Below, piece by piece: positions 25,598-34,552 of a stretch of DNA of 64,000 bases. Below the pieces are notes generated by a model, which searched no databases, was not told the origin of the DNA, and saw only the letters and a list, made by a program, of their open reading frames with translations. The position numbers were made by a program, and so were the translations under genes. Positions within the stretch are counted from its first letter, which is position 1. Every line of letters begins with the position of its first letter. This DNA comes from UBA974 sp002292405 (GTDB taxonomy: Bacteria; Bacteroidota; Bacteroidia; Flavobacteriales_D; Sanyastnellaceae): positions 883,672 through 947,671 of the forward strand of contig CALTBR010000003.1 in assembly GCA_943842425.1 (NCBI GenBank), read 5' to 3'.

Positions 25598-26194
25598 TTA
25601 ACTTCTGTCTATTAAACTAATAAATTCTTTTCTTGTCTTAGGGTCATCAAGGAACGCACCAGTAAAAGCACTTGTTGTGGTAACGCACCCTTGTTTTTCA
25701 ACACCACGAATTTGCATACATAGATGTTGGGCTTCAATTACAACGGCAACGCCTCGGGGTGCAAGTGTCTCATGAATACAATCTCTAATTTGTTCCGTGA
25801 GACGTTCTTGGACTTGAAGTCTTCTTGAAAATGCATCTACAATACGTGGTATTTTACTCAGACCTACAATTTTACCATTTGGGATATAGGCAACATGAGC
25901 TTTCCCAAAAAAAGGGAGCATGTGATGTTCGCATAAGCTAAATACCTCAATATTTCTAACGAGTACCATTTCGTCGTTGTCCTCTGTAAAAAGAGCTGAC
26001 TTAAGAATATCAGATGGTACAGAGTCCATGCCTGATGTCAAAAAAGCGAGAGCTTTAGCTACTCGTTCAGGTGTTTTTAAAAGCCCCTCTCTTTCAGTAT
26101 CCTCACCTATTTCTTCTAGTATAGATTTATACTTCTCTGAAAGACTTGAGATTGCTTTCTCATCATACTTGTCAATACGATTATAAAGTGCCAT
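25598..26194 (-). CDS. folE: GTP cyclohydrolase I
   Basis: 198 residues. Converts GTP to dihydroneopterin triphosphate, the first step to folate and to queuosine precursors. Zinc and active-site residues are visible in VFSLCEHHMLPFFGKAHVAY, GLSKIPRIVDAFSRRLQVQE with RLTEQI, and EAQHLCMQIRGVEKQG. It is transcribed after queD with a 14-bp gap. The pairing is sensible because QueD uses the FolE product. Confidence 0.97.
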   Translation of the reverse strand: MALYNRIDKYDEKAISSLSEKYKSILEEIGEDTEREGLLKTPERVAKALAFLTSGMDSVPSDILKSALFTEDNDEMVLVRNIEVFSLCEHHMLPFFGKAHVAYIPNGKIVGLSKIPRIVDAFSRRLQVQERLTEQIRDCIHETLAPRGVAVVIEAQHLCMQIRGVEKQGCVTTTSAFTGAFLDDPKTRKEFISLIDRS

Positions 26195-26208
26195 TCTAAA
26201 ATATTGTT

Positions 26209-26637
26209 TTAATTGCCTCCAAAATAGTCAGCATAATTGTTTTCAGTTTCGTATAATCTAATCTTATGTAAAGAGCAATTGTATTCTTGAATAGGCTTTT
26301 CTAACTGATTCCAAATTTCTATAATCAAATTTTCTGTGGAAGCCCGTTTACCTTTCATCCAAGGAACATCAAGGTTCAAATTTTTATGATCTAAGGGTTC
26401 TTCTACAAATTCTTTAATTAGGTCCGACAGCATTTTCATATCCATACAATACCCTGTATCATAATTTGGCACACCCTTTACCGTTACATGGAGTTCGTAA
26501 TTATGACCATGCCAATTTGCATTTGCACACTTACCAAAGACCTCTTGATTTTTCTCATCGCTCCAATCAGGATTGTATAGCTTGTGAGCAGCATTAAATC
26601 GAGATCTTCGGGTTATATAAACTGTTTTTTCACTCAT
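26209..26637 (-). CDS. queD: 6-carboxytetrahydropterin synthase (PTPS family)
   Basis: 142 residues from the ATG at 26637 (MSEKTVYITRRSRFNAAHKL). An ATG 27 bp further upstream lies against the promoter box and is less likely. Zinc ligands are the His in FNAAHKL and the two in NANWHGHNYELHV; the nucleophilic Cys is in GKCANAN. It makes 6-carboxy-5,6,7,8-tetrahydropterin from the FolE product for queuosine. It starts the queD-folE-BI-1 unit. Confidence 0.93.
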   Translation of the reverse strand: MSEKTVYITRRSRFNAAHKLYNPDWSDEKNQEVFGKCANANWHGHNYELHVTVKGVPNYDTGYCMDMKMLSDLIKEFVEEPLDHKNLNLDVPWMKGKRASTENLIIEIWNQLEKPIQEYNCSLHKIRLYETENNYADYFGGN

Positions 26638-26661
26638 AGATGTATCATGAATAGCTGCATA

Positions 26662-26669
26662 CAAAGATA
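26662..26669 (-). promoter_or_regulatory. -7 box of the queD promoter
   Basis: TATCTTTG on the minus strand is identical to the carA and DUF4290 boxes and lies 24 nt before the queD ATG. A CAA (TTG on the minus strand) at 26685-26687 is 15 nt upstream, shorter than the usual 19. The divergent hldD gene starts only 20 bp away, so both promoters share this gap. Confidence 0.5.
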
Positions 26670-26689
26670 GAGGTTATACCTTTACAAAC

Positions 26690-27655
26690 ATGATAATCGT
26701 AACAGGTGCAGCTGGATTTATTGGCAGTCGGTTAGTAAATAGACTTAACCAAGACCAATACAATGACTTAGTCCTTGTGGATGACTTCACAAAAAAAGAT
26801 AAACTGTCTAACTACACTGAATTAATCTACTCGGAATTGGTAGATAGAAAAGATTTTCCTATTTGGCTTAAAAAAAATGAAAACCAGGTGCAGTTTATCT
26901 TCCATTTGGGAGCAAGAACAGATACAACAGAAAAAAGCGTTGAGATATTTAACGAGTTAAATCTCAACTACTCAAAAGAGGTGTGGAACTTGTGCGTCGA
27001 ATACGGTATTGCATTGATTTACGCAAGCTCGGCAGCTACTTATGGAGACGGAACGTTGGGATATAGCGACTCCCACGAATTGGTAGAAAAACTTATGCCG
27101 CTTAATCCTTACGGTGATTCGAAAAACGATTTTGACAAGTGGGCTATCCAGCAAGAACGCGCGCCTTACTTCTTTTCAGGCCTTAAATTCTTCAATGTTT
27201 ACGGGCCTAATGAAAATCACAAAAACAGAATGGCTTCTGTTGTTTTACACACTTTCAGGCAGGTAAATAAGACTGGTAAAATGAAATTATTCAAATCTCA
27301 CAGGGATGATTATTTAGATGGACAACAAACCCGGGATTTTATTTTCGTCGAGGACGTTTGCGATGTCTGTATGCATCTGATGCATGGGCGGTTAAACATC
27401 GAGAGCGGTTTATACAACGTAGGCTCAGGCAATGCAAGAACATTTTTAGATTTAGTGACCGCTTCTTTTAAGTCAATGAAGAAGGATCTAAATATTGAAT
27501 TTATTGACACACCTGAAGATATCAGAGATAATTACCAATATTTCACTGAAGCTGATTTAACCAAATTAAGAGCCTCTGGTTACAATAAAGAATTCACCTC
27601 CTTAGAGAATGGCATTGAGAAATATATAGTAGAAAGCTTAAATACTACCCTTTAA
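26690..27655 (+). CDS. hldD: ADP-L-glycero-D-manno-heptose 6-epimerase
   Basis: 321 residues, a short-chain dehydrogenase/epimerase. MIIVTGAAGFIGSRLVNRL carries the NAD(P)-binding GxxGxxG; HLGARTDTTEKSV is specific to HldD/RfaD; YASSAATYGDG and PLNPYGDSKNDFDKW supply the Ser and Tyr-xxx-Lys catalytic groups. It makes the heptose used in the LPS inner core. The 3' end overlaps the convergent merR gene by 11 bp. Confidence 0.94.
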   Translation: MIIVTGAAGFIGSRLVNRLNQDQYNDLVLVDDFTKKDKLSNYTELIYSELVDRKDFPIWLKKNENQVQFIFHLGARTDTTEKSVEIFNELNLNYSKEVWNLCVEYGIALIYASSAATYGDGTLGYSDSHELVEKLMPLNPYGDSKNDFDKWAIQQERAPYFFSGLKFFNVYGPNENHKNRMASVVLHTFRQVNKTGKMKLFKSHRDDYLDGQQTRDFIFVEDVCDVCMHLMHGRLNIESGLYNVGSGNARTFLDLVTASFKSMKKDLNIEFIDTPEDIRDNYQYFTEADLTKLRASGYNKEFTSLENGIEKYIVESLNTTL

Positions 27656-28073
27656 TCTCTGCTCTAAATGTCAGCAAGTCAGCTCTGACTTTTTTAAGGC
27701 GCTTAATAGCTTCTAACCTTGCATCATCAGAAAACTTAGGCTTTAAATCTAAGTTTTCATTCATTGATTTTTGTGTAGCGTGAGCTTTCGCCCTGGCTTC
27801 TGAAGCTACTTCTGCCCCCATACCTTTTCTTGACTTGAGAGCTTTTCTAGCACCATCAAGTGTGAACCCTTGTTCCTTTACTAAAACGTAAACAGATCTT
27901 ACAATTTCTATATCCTTACTGTTATACGATCTCTTTCCTCGGGCATTTGTCTTGGGTTTTATCTGCTTAAACTCCTTTTCCCAAAACCTCAAAAGTGATG
28001 CATTAACACCTACCATAGTGGCCACTTCTGAAATGCTGAAGTATTGCTTTTGAATGGGTTTGTTTAATGACAT
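27645..28073 (-). CDS. MerR-family transcriptional regulator
   Basis: 142 residues from the ATG at 28073 (MSLNKPIQKQYFSISEVATM). An upstream ATG gives a hydrophobic leader unlike a cytoplasmic regulator. The winged-helix domain shows FSISEVATMVGVNASLLRFW and the wing RSYNSKDIEIVRSVYVLVKE. The C-terminal half is helical and basic with no cysteine pair, so it is not a classic metal sensor. Genes of this type often sit beside an M23 peptidase and alaS in Flavobacteriia (from memory). The target is unknown. Confidence 0.88.
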   Translation of the reverse strand: MSLNKPIQKQYFSISEVATMVGVNASLLRFWEKEFKQIKPKTNARGKRSYNSKDIEIVRSVYVLVKEQGFTLDGARKALKSRKGMGAEVASEARAKAHATQKSMNENLDLKPKFSDDARLEAIKRLKKVRADLLTFRAEIKG

Positions 28074-28148
28074 GAGGAGCAGCAAGATAGTAACATAAAC
28101 TAATTTCTGCAACAACAAATTAAAATACCTTACAATTAATCAGAAGAT

Positions 28149-29123
28149 TTAATCAAAAGATTGATGTGCAACTTCCGCATTTTGCAATAATATTTCATAC
28201 TGCGCAGGAGTTAGATCATTAAAATAATAGTGCGCAGGATTCACCTTTTTCCCGTCCTTACTCACTTCATAATGTAAATGAGGCGCAACTGAAGTTCCCG
28301 TATTCCCCACAAGTCCTATCGTCTCACCTCTTATCACCTTTTGTCCTTTTACCACTAAGGTCTTACTCATATGCGCATAAAGTGTTTCGTATCCAAAACC
28401 ATGTTGTATCACAATATGTCTGCCATAGCCTGTGTAAGACCTGCGTACTTTGACAACAACACCATCTCCGGTTGCAAATATTTCTGTGCCTGTTGGTGCA
28501 GAAAAATCCATGCCATAGTGAAATTTCATCACCTTATATATTGGATGAAACCTATTACCCCATCCACTAGCAACCCTTTTTAAGTCATAATTCCTTACCG
28601 GCTGAATTGCAGGAATTGAATTTAATCTCTCCTCATGAGTGTTTGCTAATTCAATGACTTCATCAAAGGAACGACTTTGAGCAACCAAACGTCTTTGTAC
28701 CTCAGCAACTCTAACTGTTAGATCACTGATATCATCTGTATGATCATATCCTCTTAAGGCTCTATTTCGATCTGCACCACCGATACCTGGATTTCTTCTG
28801 TACTCAGGATATGGGTCCGTCCCAAAAATGGTACGATAAATCGCATCATCTCTCACTTCTATATTATCTAATACGCTCACCATTTCGTCTATATCATTTT
28901 CCAACCTAGAAATTTGGCTTTCTAAAAAAGCAATCTCCCGTGATTGAACTCTGTCTTTCGGTGAGTCAAAAGCGAAGTCAAACAGTAAAATAGAGCTCGT
29001 TCCGACTAGAACTATCCAACCAATGTTCCGTAAAGACCACCATACATAATCCTTAACAGAATACGAAATCACTTCTATTTGAAGGGTTTCCGGGTTAAAT
29101 TTCGATTTTTTGAATCGGCTCAT
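28149..29123 (-). CDS. Membrane-anchored M23 family peptidase (LytM domain)
   Basis: 324 residues from ATG 29123 (MSRFKKSKFNPETLQ). One transmembrane helix (about 32-50, IGWIVLVGTSSILLFDFAF) is followed by a coiled coil (about 60-95) and a C-terminal LytM domain. Zinc ligands are the His and Asp of KFHYGMDFSAP and the HxH of APHLHYEVSKDG; GNTGTS precedes the latter. All ligands are present, so it should be an active peptidoglycan endopeptidase facing the periplasm. It is divergent from alaS, with 67 bp between starts. Confidence 0.92.
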   Translation of the reverse strand: MSRFKKSKFNPETLQIEVISYSVKDYVWWSLRNIGWIVLVGTSSILLFDFAFDSPKDRVQSREIAFLESQISRLENDIDEMVSVLDNIEVRDDAIYRTIFGTDPYPEYRRNPGIGGADRNRALRGYDHTDDISDLTVRVAEVQRRLVAQSRSFDEVIELANTHEERLNSIPAIQPVRNYDLKRVASGWGNRFHPIYKVMKFHYGMDFSAPTGTEIFATGDGVVVKVRRSYTGYGRHIVIQHGFGYETLYAHMSKTLVVKGQKVIRGETIGLVGNTGTSVAPHLHYEVSKDGKKVNPAHYYFNDLTPAQYEILLQNAEVAHQSFD

Positions 29124-29190
29124 TAAATACAAATTTCGTACATTTTTGACAGATGAGTATTCCTTAAATTCACAAAATCAAATAAGACAC

Positions 29191-31806
29191 ATGGAATCTC
29201 GCCAAATACGCAAAATATTTTTAGACTTTTTCGCTGAAAAAAACCACGAAATTGTCCCCTCATCTCCCATGGTTCTTAAGGATGACCCAACGCTTATGTT
29301 TACGAATGCAGGAATGAATCCATTCAAAGATTTATTTCTTGGGAATAGTCCCATAGTACACAAACGAGTGGCAGACACACAAAAGTGTCTCAGGGTTAGT
29401 GGGAAGCATAACGATTTAGAAGAGGTAGGTGTTGATACCTACCATCACACTATGTTTGAGATGCTTGGAAACTGGTCTTTCGGAGACTATTTCAAAGAAG
29501 ATTCCATTTCATGGGCTTGGGAATTACTAACTGAAAAGTATAACTTAAATAAAAACGACCTATATGTCACCGTTTTTGAAGGCGATAAAACTGATGGGCT
29601 CGAAGTTGACTCCGAAGCTTTTAACCTTTGGAAAAACCATATAGATGAAGATAGAATTATACTCGCTTCTAAAAAAGATAATTTCTGGGAAATGGGGGAA
29701 GTCGGACCTTGTGGCCCCTGCTCAGAAATACATATCGACCTTAGGTCAGAAGAGGAGAAAATAAAAGTTCCTGGAGCAGAACTAGTAAATCGAGATCACC
29801 CACAATTAGTTGAGATTTGGAATCTTGTGTTTATGGAGTACAACCGATTGGCAAATGGATCATTAACCCCTTTACCTGATAAACATGTCGATACAGGCAT
29901 GGGATTTGAAAGATTAGCTATGGCTATTCAAGGGAAAAAGAGCAATTACGATACAGATATATTTAGCCCTTTATTAGATAAATTATCACTTCTGAGTGGT
30001 AAGAAATATACTGCAGGTGACGACCTCGAGTCGATCGCTTTTAGAGTCATTTCTGACCATGTAAGAGCCGTCTCATTTAGCATTTGCGATGGCCAACTAC
30101 CCTCAAATACTGGTGCTGGATATGTGATTCGTAGAATTCTACGAAGAGCTATTAGATATGGGTATTCCTTCCTTGGATTTGACAAACCTTTTATTTTCGA
30201 ACTTGTTCCAGATTTAATCCAATCACTTGGGGAAGCTTTCCCAGAGCTTGAACAACAAAAAGGATTAATCATTCAAGTAATCAAACAAGAAGAAGAAAGT
30301 TTTCTGAAAACTCTTGACAATGGAATTGAACTTTTACAAGTACAACTAAAGAGCATGTCTAAAGGTGATACTTTATCCGGAAAGACTGTATTTGAACTTT
30401 ATGACACATTTGGATTCCCATTTGATTTAACTTCTCTCATGGCTTCTGAAAGTGGAATGCTCGTTGACGAAGCTGGTTTTAAATCAGAGCTAAATGATCA
30501 AAAAATAAGATCAAGAAAAGATGGGAAAGTTTCAACTAAAGATTGGATTGAAGTCAACAAGTCCACGTCAAATACAGAATTTATTGGCTACGACCATACT
30601 TCTTGTGATTGTAAAATTTTGAGATACAGAGAAGTAGAATCAAAAAATAAAATATATTTCCAGGTAGTACTAGACAGAACCCCTTTCTACCCTGAAGGGG
30701 GTGGTCAAGTAGGAGATTCGGGGGTTTTAATTTCTAAAACTGATAAAATCAAAGTAATAGATACCAAGAAAGAAAATCAACTTATTATTCACACTTTAAC
30801 AGAGCTTCCAAAAGATCCATCAACACCTTTTTTAGCAAAAGTAAATTCTGATTTGCAACTTTCCTCAGCTCGTAACCACTCTGTTACTCACCTTCTCCAC
30901 GAAGCCCTTAGAGATATCTTAGGAAAGCATGTAGAACAAAAAGGGTCACTTGTTAGGCCAGAGAATTTACGGTTTGACTTCTCTCATTTTGAGAAAATAA
31001 ATCCTGAAATATTACAATCTATTGAAGATAGAGTAAATTCAAAAATCATCAAAAACCTAAATCTTGACGAAAAGCGAGATCTACCTATCGCAGAAGCTAA
31101 ATCAGAAGGAGCATTGATGCTTTTCGGGGAAAAATATGCTGATAAAGTTAGAATGATAGGTTTTGGAACTTCAAAAGAACTTTGTGGAGGAATACATGTT
31201 CCAGCCACTGGATCTATAGGTTCCTTTAGAATAACAACAGAAACATCCGTTGCTTCTGGTATTAGAAGAATAGAAGCTATTACGGGAGATGCTGCTCTGA
31301 AGGCATCAATTGCAGATAGAGAGGCTTTGCTTCAAATTCGGGACAGCTTTAAAGGAGCTAAAGATCTTCCTAAATCTGTAAATGATCTTTTGGTTGAAGT
31401 AACTAACATGACTAAGGAACTTGACCAGCTAATGCGTAAGGAAGCAGCCAATATTAAAGCAGAATTAGCTAAACAAATAGTGCTTAAAGATGGTGTGAAC
31501 TTTATTGCTTGTGAATTGGATCTTGCTTCTAAATCAATCAAAGACCTTGCCTTCCAAATGAAAAGTGAAAACTCTCCATTTTTAGGTGTTTTTGCTTCTA
31601 AAAAAGATGGCAAAGTTGGGATCTCAGTTGCAGTAAGTGATGATGTGATTGTGGATCGAGGTCTTAAAGCAAATAACGTAATAAGAGACTTAGCAAAGTT
31701 TATAAGAGGTGGTGGTGGTGGACAACCTGAGTTCGCTTCTGCTGGAGGATCTTACCCTGAAGGCATAAAAAAAGCCCTCAGTTTTGCTGAAGGCTTACTT
31801 GAATAA
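29191..31806 (+). CDS. alaS: Alanyl-tRNA synthetase
   Basis: 871 residues from ATG 29191 (MESRQIRKIFLDFF). An ATG 81 bp upstream overlaps the divergent peptidase gene and adds non-family residues. The class II catalytic core shows MFTNAGMNPFKD, VDTYHHTMFEMLGNWSFGDY and the TGMGFERL motif 3. The editing domain has the zinc-binding HSVTHLLHEALRDIL and later ELCGGIHVPATG. The C-Ala domain ends with RGGGGGQPEFASAGG. The last codons overlap a terminator for the opposite strand. Confidence 0.97.
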   Translation: MESRQIRKIFLDFFAEKNHEIVPSSPMVLKDDPTLMFTNAGMNPFKDLFLGNSPIVHKRVADTQKCLRVSGKHNDLEEVGVDTYHHTMFEMLGNWSFGDYFKEDSISWAWELLTEKYNLNKNDLYVTVFEGDKTDGLEVDSEAFNLWKNHIDEDRIILASKKDNFWEMGEVGPCGPCSEIHIDLRSEEEKIKVPGAELVNRDHPQLVEIWNLVFMEYNRLANGSLTPLPDKHVDTGMGFERLAMAIQGKKSNYDTDIFSPLLDKLSLLSGKKYTAGDDLESIAFRVISDHVRAVSFSICDGQLPSNTGAGYVIRRILRRAIRYGYSFLGFDKPFIFELVPDLIQSLGEAFPELEQQKGLIIQVIKQEEESFLKTLDNGIELLQVQLKSMSKGDTLSGKTVFELYDTFGFPFDLTSLMASESGMLVDEAGFKSELNDQKIRSRKDGKVSTKDWIEVNKSTSNTEFIGYDHTSCDCKILRYREVESKNKIYFQVVLDRTPFYPEGGGQVGDSGVLISKTDKIKVIDTKKENQLIIHTLTELPKDPSTPFLAKVNSDLQLSSARNHSVTHLLHEALRDILGKHVEQKGSLVRPENLRFDFSHFEKINPEILQSIEDRVNSKIIKNLNLDEKRDLPIAEAKSEGALMLFGEKYADKVRMIGFGTSKELCGGIHVPATGSIGSFRITTETSVASGIRRIEAITGDAALKASIADREALLQIRDSFKGAKDLPKSVNDLLVEVTNMTKELDQLMRKEAANIKAELAKQIVLKDGVNFIACELDLASKSIKDLAFQMKSENSPFLGVFASKKDGKVGISVAVSDDVIVDRGLKANNVIRDLAKFIRGGGGGQPEFASAGGSYPEGIKKALSFAEGLLE
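31766..31795 (-). terminator. Rho-independent terminator inside the alaS 3' end, minus strand
   Basis: In the minus-strand transcript AGCCTTCAG and CTGAGGGCT form a 9-bp stem with one G-U pair and a 5-nt loop, followed directly by seven U. It lies 24 nt after the stop of the DUF5684 gene and within the last alaS codons, so alaS coding sequence doubles as its neighbour's terminator. Confidence 0.8.
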
Positions 31807-31818
31807 AAGATTCTTACT

Positions 31819-32253
31819 TTAATGAGCAATATTTATTCCTCCCGATGAATTTATTTTATTACTTGACTGAACTAAAGTATTTCCATATACCGGTCCTTCA
31901 TACTCCTCCTCGTAAGAGAGTCCTAGATTTAATATGTAAAATATATTAAAAATTAACACAAGAATAAAATCAATTGTTTTGTGTTTTCCGAAGCTCTGTG
32001 CTACTTCTAAAATAGTTCTTGGAAGAAGATAAACTACTGCAGGAGTGAAAAATAAAAATGCGTGCCAAGTCGGGCGGCCGATTAATTTCATTGCAGTCAT
32101 AATATTATATACTGGAACGAAAACGGCCCACCAAGGAAGGCCTGCTTTCATAAAAAGCTTTGCATTTCCAACAATAGCAATTAATCCAATAAACAATGAT
32201 GCGAGTTGAGCGCCCCCGCTAATTTCAAATCCAAGTAACGTGAAGGTTTCCAT
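31819..32253 (-). CDS. DUF5684-like four-helix membrane protein
   Basis: 144 residues with about four hydrophobic helices. The pattern AGLPWWAVFVPVYNIMTAMK and IGRPTWHAFLFFTPAVVYLL with the later AQSFGKHKTID resembles DUF5684, also found at the N-terminus of some Bacteroidota signal peptidase I proteins. No catalytic domain is attached here. It has its own terminator inside alaS, so it is probably a single-gene unit. The function is unknown. Confidence 0.75.
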   Translation of the reverse strand: METFTLLGFEISGGAQLASLFIGLIAIVGNAKLFMKAGLPWWAVFVPVYNIMTAMKLIGRPTWHAFLFFTPAVVYLLPRTILEVAQSFGKHKTIDFILVLIFNIFYILNLGLSYEEEYEGPVYGNTLVQSSNKINSSGGINIAH

Positions 32254-32341
32254 GAAGGAGTAGTTTTTGTGGTGTCTTTAGCTAAGACGTATAAAAACTT
32301 GCCGGGTTGCCTCTTACGAGTTAGATTCTAATACCTTATAG

Positions 32342-33520
32342 TTATATTTTTGTGAAATGAGAGTATTTACTGACAATTTTAGAAGAAATATTTTCTCCTG
32401 ATGGAGTTAGAATCAACAATCGTTCGATCACATTTCTCAATTCACGAACATTTCCTGTCCAGTTAGCTTCACAAATCATTTTCAAAGCTGTCTTCTCGAT
32501 AATAGGCACATCAATCCTATGATCTTCAGCTAAGATTTCGATAAAATGATTAACTAAAACAGGAATATCATCTCTACGATTATTCAATGAAGGAACGTGA
32601 ATTGGTATCACCGCGAGCCTGTGGAATAAGTCTTCCCTGAAATTACCTTCTACAATCTCATCCCTTAAGTTCTTATTCGTAGCAGCAATAATTCGGACAT
32701 CAACTTTAATTTCCTTATCCCCCCCCACTCTAGTTATTTTATTTTCTTGAAGAGCCCTCAGAACTTTAGCCTGAGCATCTGCTCCCATATCGCCTACTTC
32801 ATCTAAAAAAAGTGTCCCACCATTTGCTTGTTCAAATTTCCCTTTCCTCTGTTTAACTGCACTTGTAAAAGCACCTTTTTCATGACCAAACAGTTCGCTT
32901 TCTATCAATTCAGAAGGTATGGCAGCGCAGTTAACCTCAATAAAGGGCTTTGACTTACGATGGCTGAAATCATGCAACTGCCGAGCTACCAACTCCTTCC
33001 CAGTTCCGTTTCCTCCACTGATTAAAACCCTAGCATCTGTTGCTGAAACAGTATGAATCATTTGAATAATTTCCTTTATTGCTTTTGACTCCCCTATTAT
33101 TGTGTGTGATTTAGAATTGTGAACCTTTCTATGAAGTCGCTTTGTTTCTTGAATAAGCTCTTCTTTCTCGGTAGCGTGTTTTAAAGTTATTAATATCCTG
33201 TTCAGGTCTAACGGTTTTTGAATAAAGTCAAAAGCTCCTTTTTTTAGAGCTTGAACCGCAGTCTCAACCGTTCCATGACCAGATATCATTATAACTGGAG
33301 TATCTACCTCCTTTGATTTTAACATATCTAAAACATCAAGACCATCCATTTTCGGCATTTTAATATCGCAAAAAATAACGCTGTATTGTTTTTTTCTTGC
33401 AGCTATTACACCATTTACACCATCCTGTGCCTCATCAACTGAATGACCCTCGTATTCTAAGATCTCGCGAAGACTTGTACGGATTGGCTGTTCATCATCA
33501 ATAATTAAAATATTAGCCAT
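32342..33520 (-). CDS. NtrC-like response regulator without DNA-binding domain
   Basis: 392 residues. The receiver domain (1-120) has the acidic pair DDE, phosphoacceptor Asp52 in FCDIKMP and Lys102 in QKPLD. The AAA+ sigma-54 interaction domain (about 140-370) has Walker A GGNGTGKE (169-176), Walker B GGTLFLDEVGDM, and GAFTSA at 216-221 in place of the classical GAFTGA. The protein stops soon after the R-finger region (NWTGNVRELRNVIERL) and lacks the usual Fis-type helix-turn-helix. It probably activates RpoN from solution or acts otherwise. The partner kinase is not in the window. Confidence 0.9.
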   Translation of the reverse strand: MANILIIDDEQPIRTSLREILEYEGHSVDEAQDGVNGVIAARKKQYSVIFCDIKMPKMDGLDVLDMLKSKEVDTPVIMISGHGTVETAVQALKKGAFDFIQKPLDLNRILITLKHATEKEELIQETKRLHRKVHNSKSHTIIGESKAIKEIIQMIHTVSATDARVLISGGNGTGKELVARQLHDFSHRKSKPFIEVNCAAIPSELIESELFGHEKGAFTSAVKQRKGKFEQANGGTLFLDEVGDMGADAQAKVLRALQENKITRVGGDKEIKVDVRIIAATNKNLRDEIVEGNFREDLFHRLAVIPIHVPSLNNRRDDIPVLVNHFIEILAEDHRIDVPIIEKTALKMICEANWTGNVRELRNVIERLLILTPSGENISSKIVSKYSHFTKI

Positions 33521-33524
33521 TACT

Positions 33525-33532
33525 CAAAGTTA
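33525..33532 (-). promoter_or_regulatory. -7 box before the response regulator, overlapping the ppx stop
   Basis: TAACTTTG on the minus strand ends 4 nt before the regulator ATG. Its first three bases are the TAA stop codon of the upstream ppx gene. No clear TTG is found 17-23 nt upstream, so this may be chance. If real, the regulator mRNA would be leaderless. Confidence 0.35.
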
Positions 33533-34552
33533 CATATAACTTGGCACAGCTGGGGTACCTTTAAAAATTCGATATAAAACCCCTTCTCTAATTGCATATT
33601 TAGATCTATAAAAATATTTTAATTCAGTATTTCGATCTACCCACAAAACAATAGCTGCTGCATATGGTATTAAATCCGCTCTGTCAGGAGGCATACCTAC
33701 CATGTTTAATCTATCGCTAAGAGAATTATTAACGATCAGTTTAGATACGTCATGAAATCTATCAATATCAATTGCATCAGCTTTATCAAAACTTCTTTTT
33801 TTAGATTTTATCTTTTTTGTGGGAGTGTTACTCTCCGCTTTCGTTAAATAATAAAAAGTATCAAACGAACCACTAGATCCCAGAAGTACAGATGGTTTCA
33901 CATTCTTTAAAACCGTTAATAAAGGATCGAACATGTCATCTAAATATGGAGCCATCTTCTCATAGGCGTCTTCTCCAAAATGACCTGACATTTTAAAAAG
34001 CTCTTTCAACCTAGCTACTCCAATATCAAAACTCCTCGTCCAAATAATATCTTTGTTATTCCATAAAACACACTCCGTGCTTCCACCACCTATATCCAAG
34101 GTCAATACATTTGTACCATCGTCAGGCGTATATGTTAGCGCTGAGCCTTCGTGAATCAACTCCGCCTCAGTTGATCCAGATATGATCATCACTTTATATC
34201 CATATCGATTGAATACCTCATTGGTAAAGTCAGAACTGTTAGAAGCATCTCTAAGTGCACTGGTCGCAATTACATAAACTTCTTCTGTTACATAATTGTG
34301 AATCGCCTCTTTCATAATCCCAATAGCATCAAGACCTTTTGCTATTCTATCAGGTCTAATAATACCTTTACCTATTCCACCTTTCCCAATCCTAACTGGC
34401 AATCGAAGGCTAAACAACTTTTTCCAAGGACGGAATCCAGGGTCTACATCCCTTAAAAACTCAACTATTCGTAGATTAAATGTGTTTGTACCACAATCTA
34501 TGACTGCTACTCTTCTTAAAGTTCCATCAAAGATGTGACTCTCCACTTTCAT
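33530..34552 (-). CDS. Ppx/GppA family exopolyphosphatase
   Basis: 340 residues, the short form without the C-terminal HD domain. The actin-like ATPase fold shows RVAVIDCGTNTFNLRIVEF (about 14-32), ATSALRDASNS, GSTEAELIHEGSAL and LDIGGGSTECVLW, all phosphate-binding motifs of the family. It hydrolyses polyphosphate or pppGpp; sequence alone does not decide which. Its ATG shares one base with the stop of the ABC permease (TAATG), so the genes are coupled. Confidence 0.92.
   Translation of the reverse strand: MKVESHIFDGTLRRVAVIDCGTNTFNLRIVEFLRDVDPGFRPWKKLFSLRLPVRIGKGGIGKGIIRPDRIAKGLDAIGIMKEAIHNYVTEEVYVIATSALRDASNSSDFTNEVFNRYGYKVMIISGSTEAELIHEGSALTYTPDDGTNVLTLDIGGGSTECVLWNNKDIIWTRSFDIGVARLKELFKMSGHFGEDAYEKMAPYLDDMFDPLLTVLKNVKPSVLLGSSGSFDTFYYLTKAESNTPTKKIKSKKRSFDKADAIDIDRFHDVSKLIVNNSLSDRLNMVGMPPDRADLIPYAAAIVLWVDRNTELKYFYRSKYAIREGVLYRIFKGTPAVPSYM

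Noticed and set aside
26677..26684. TACCTTTA as a promoter box for hldD
   Set aside because: It differs from the consensus at the last base and has no TTG 17-23 nt upstream, so it was not called.
29110..29190. Longer N-terminus for AlaS
   Set aside because: The extra residues are not family sequence and overlap the start of the divergent M23 peptidase gene.
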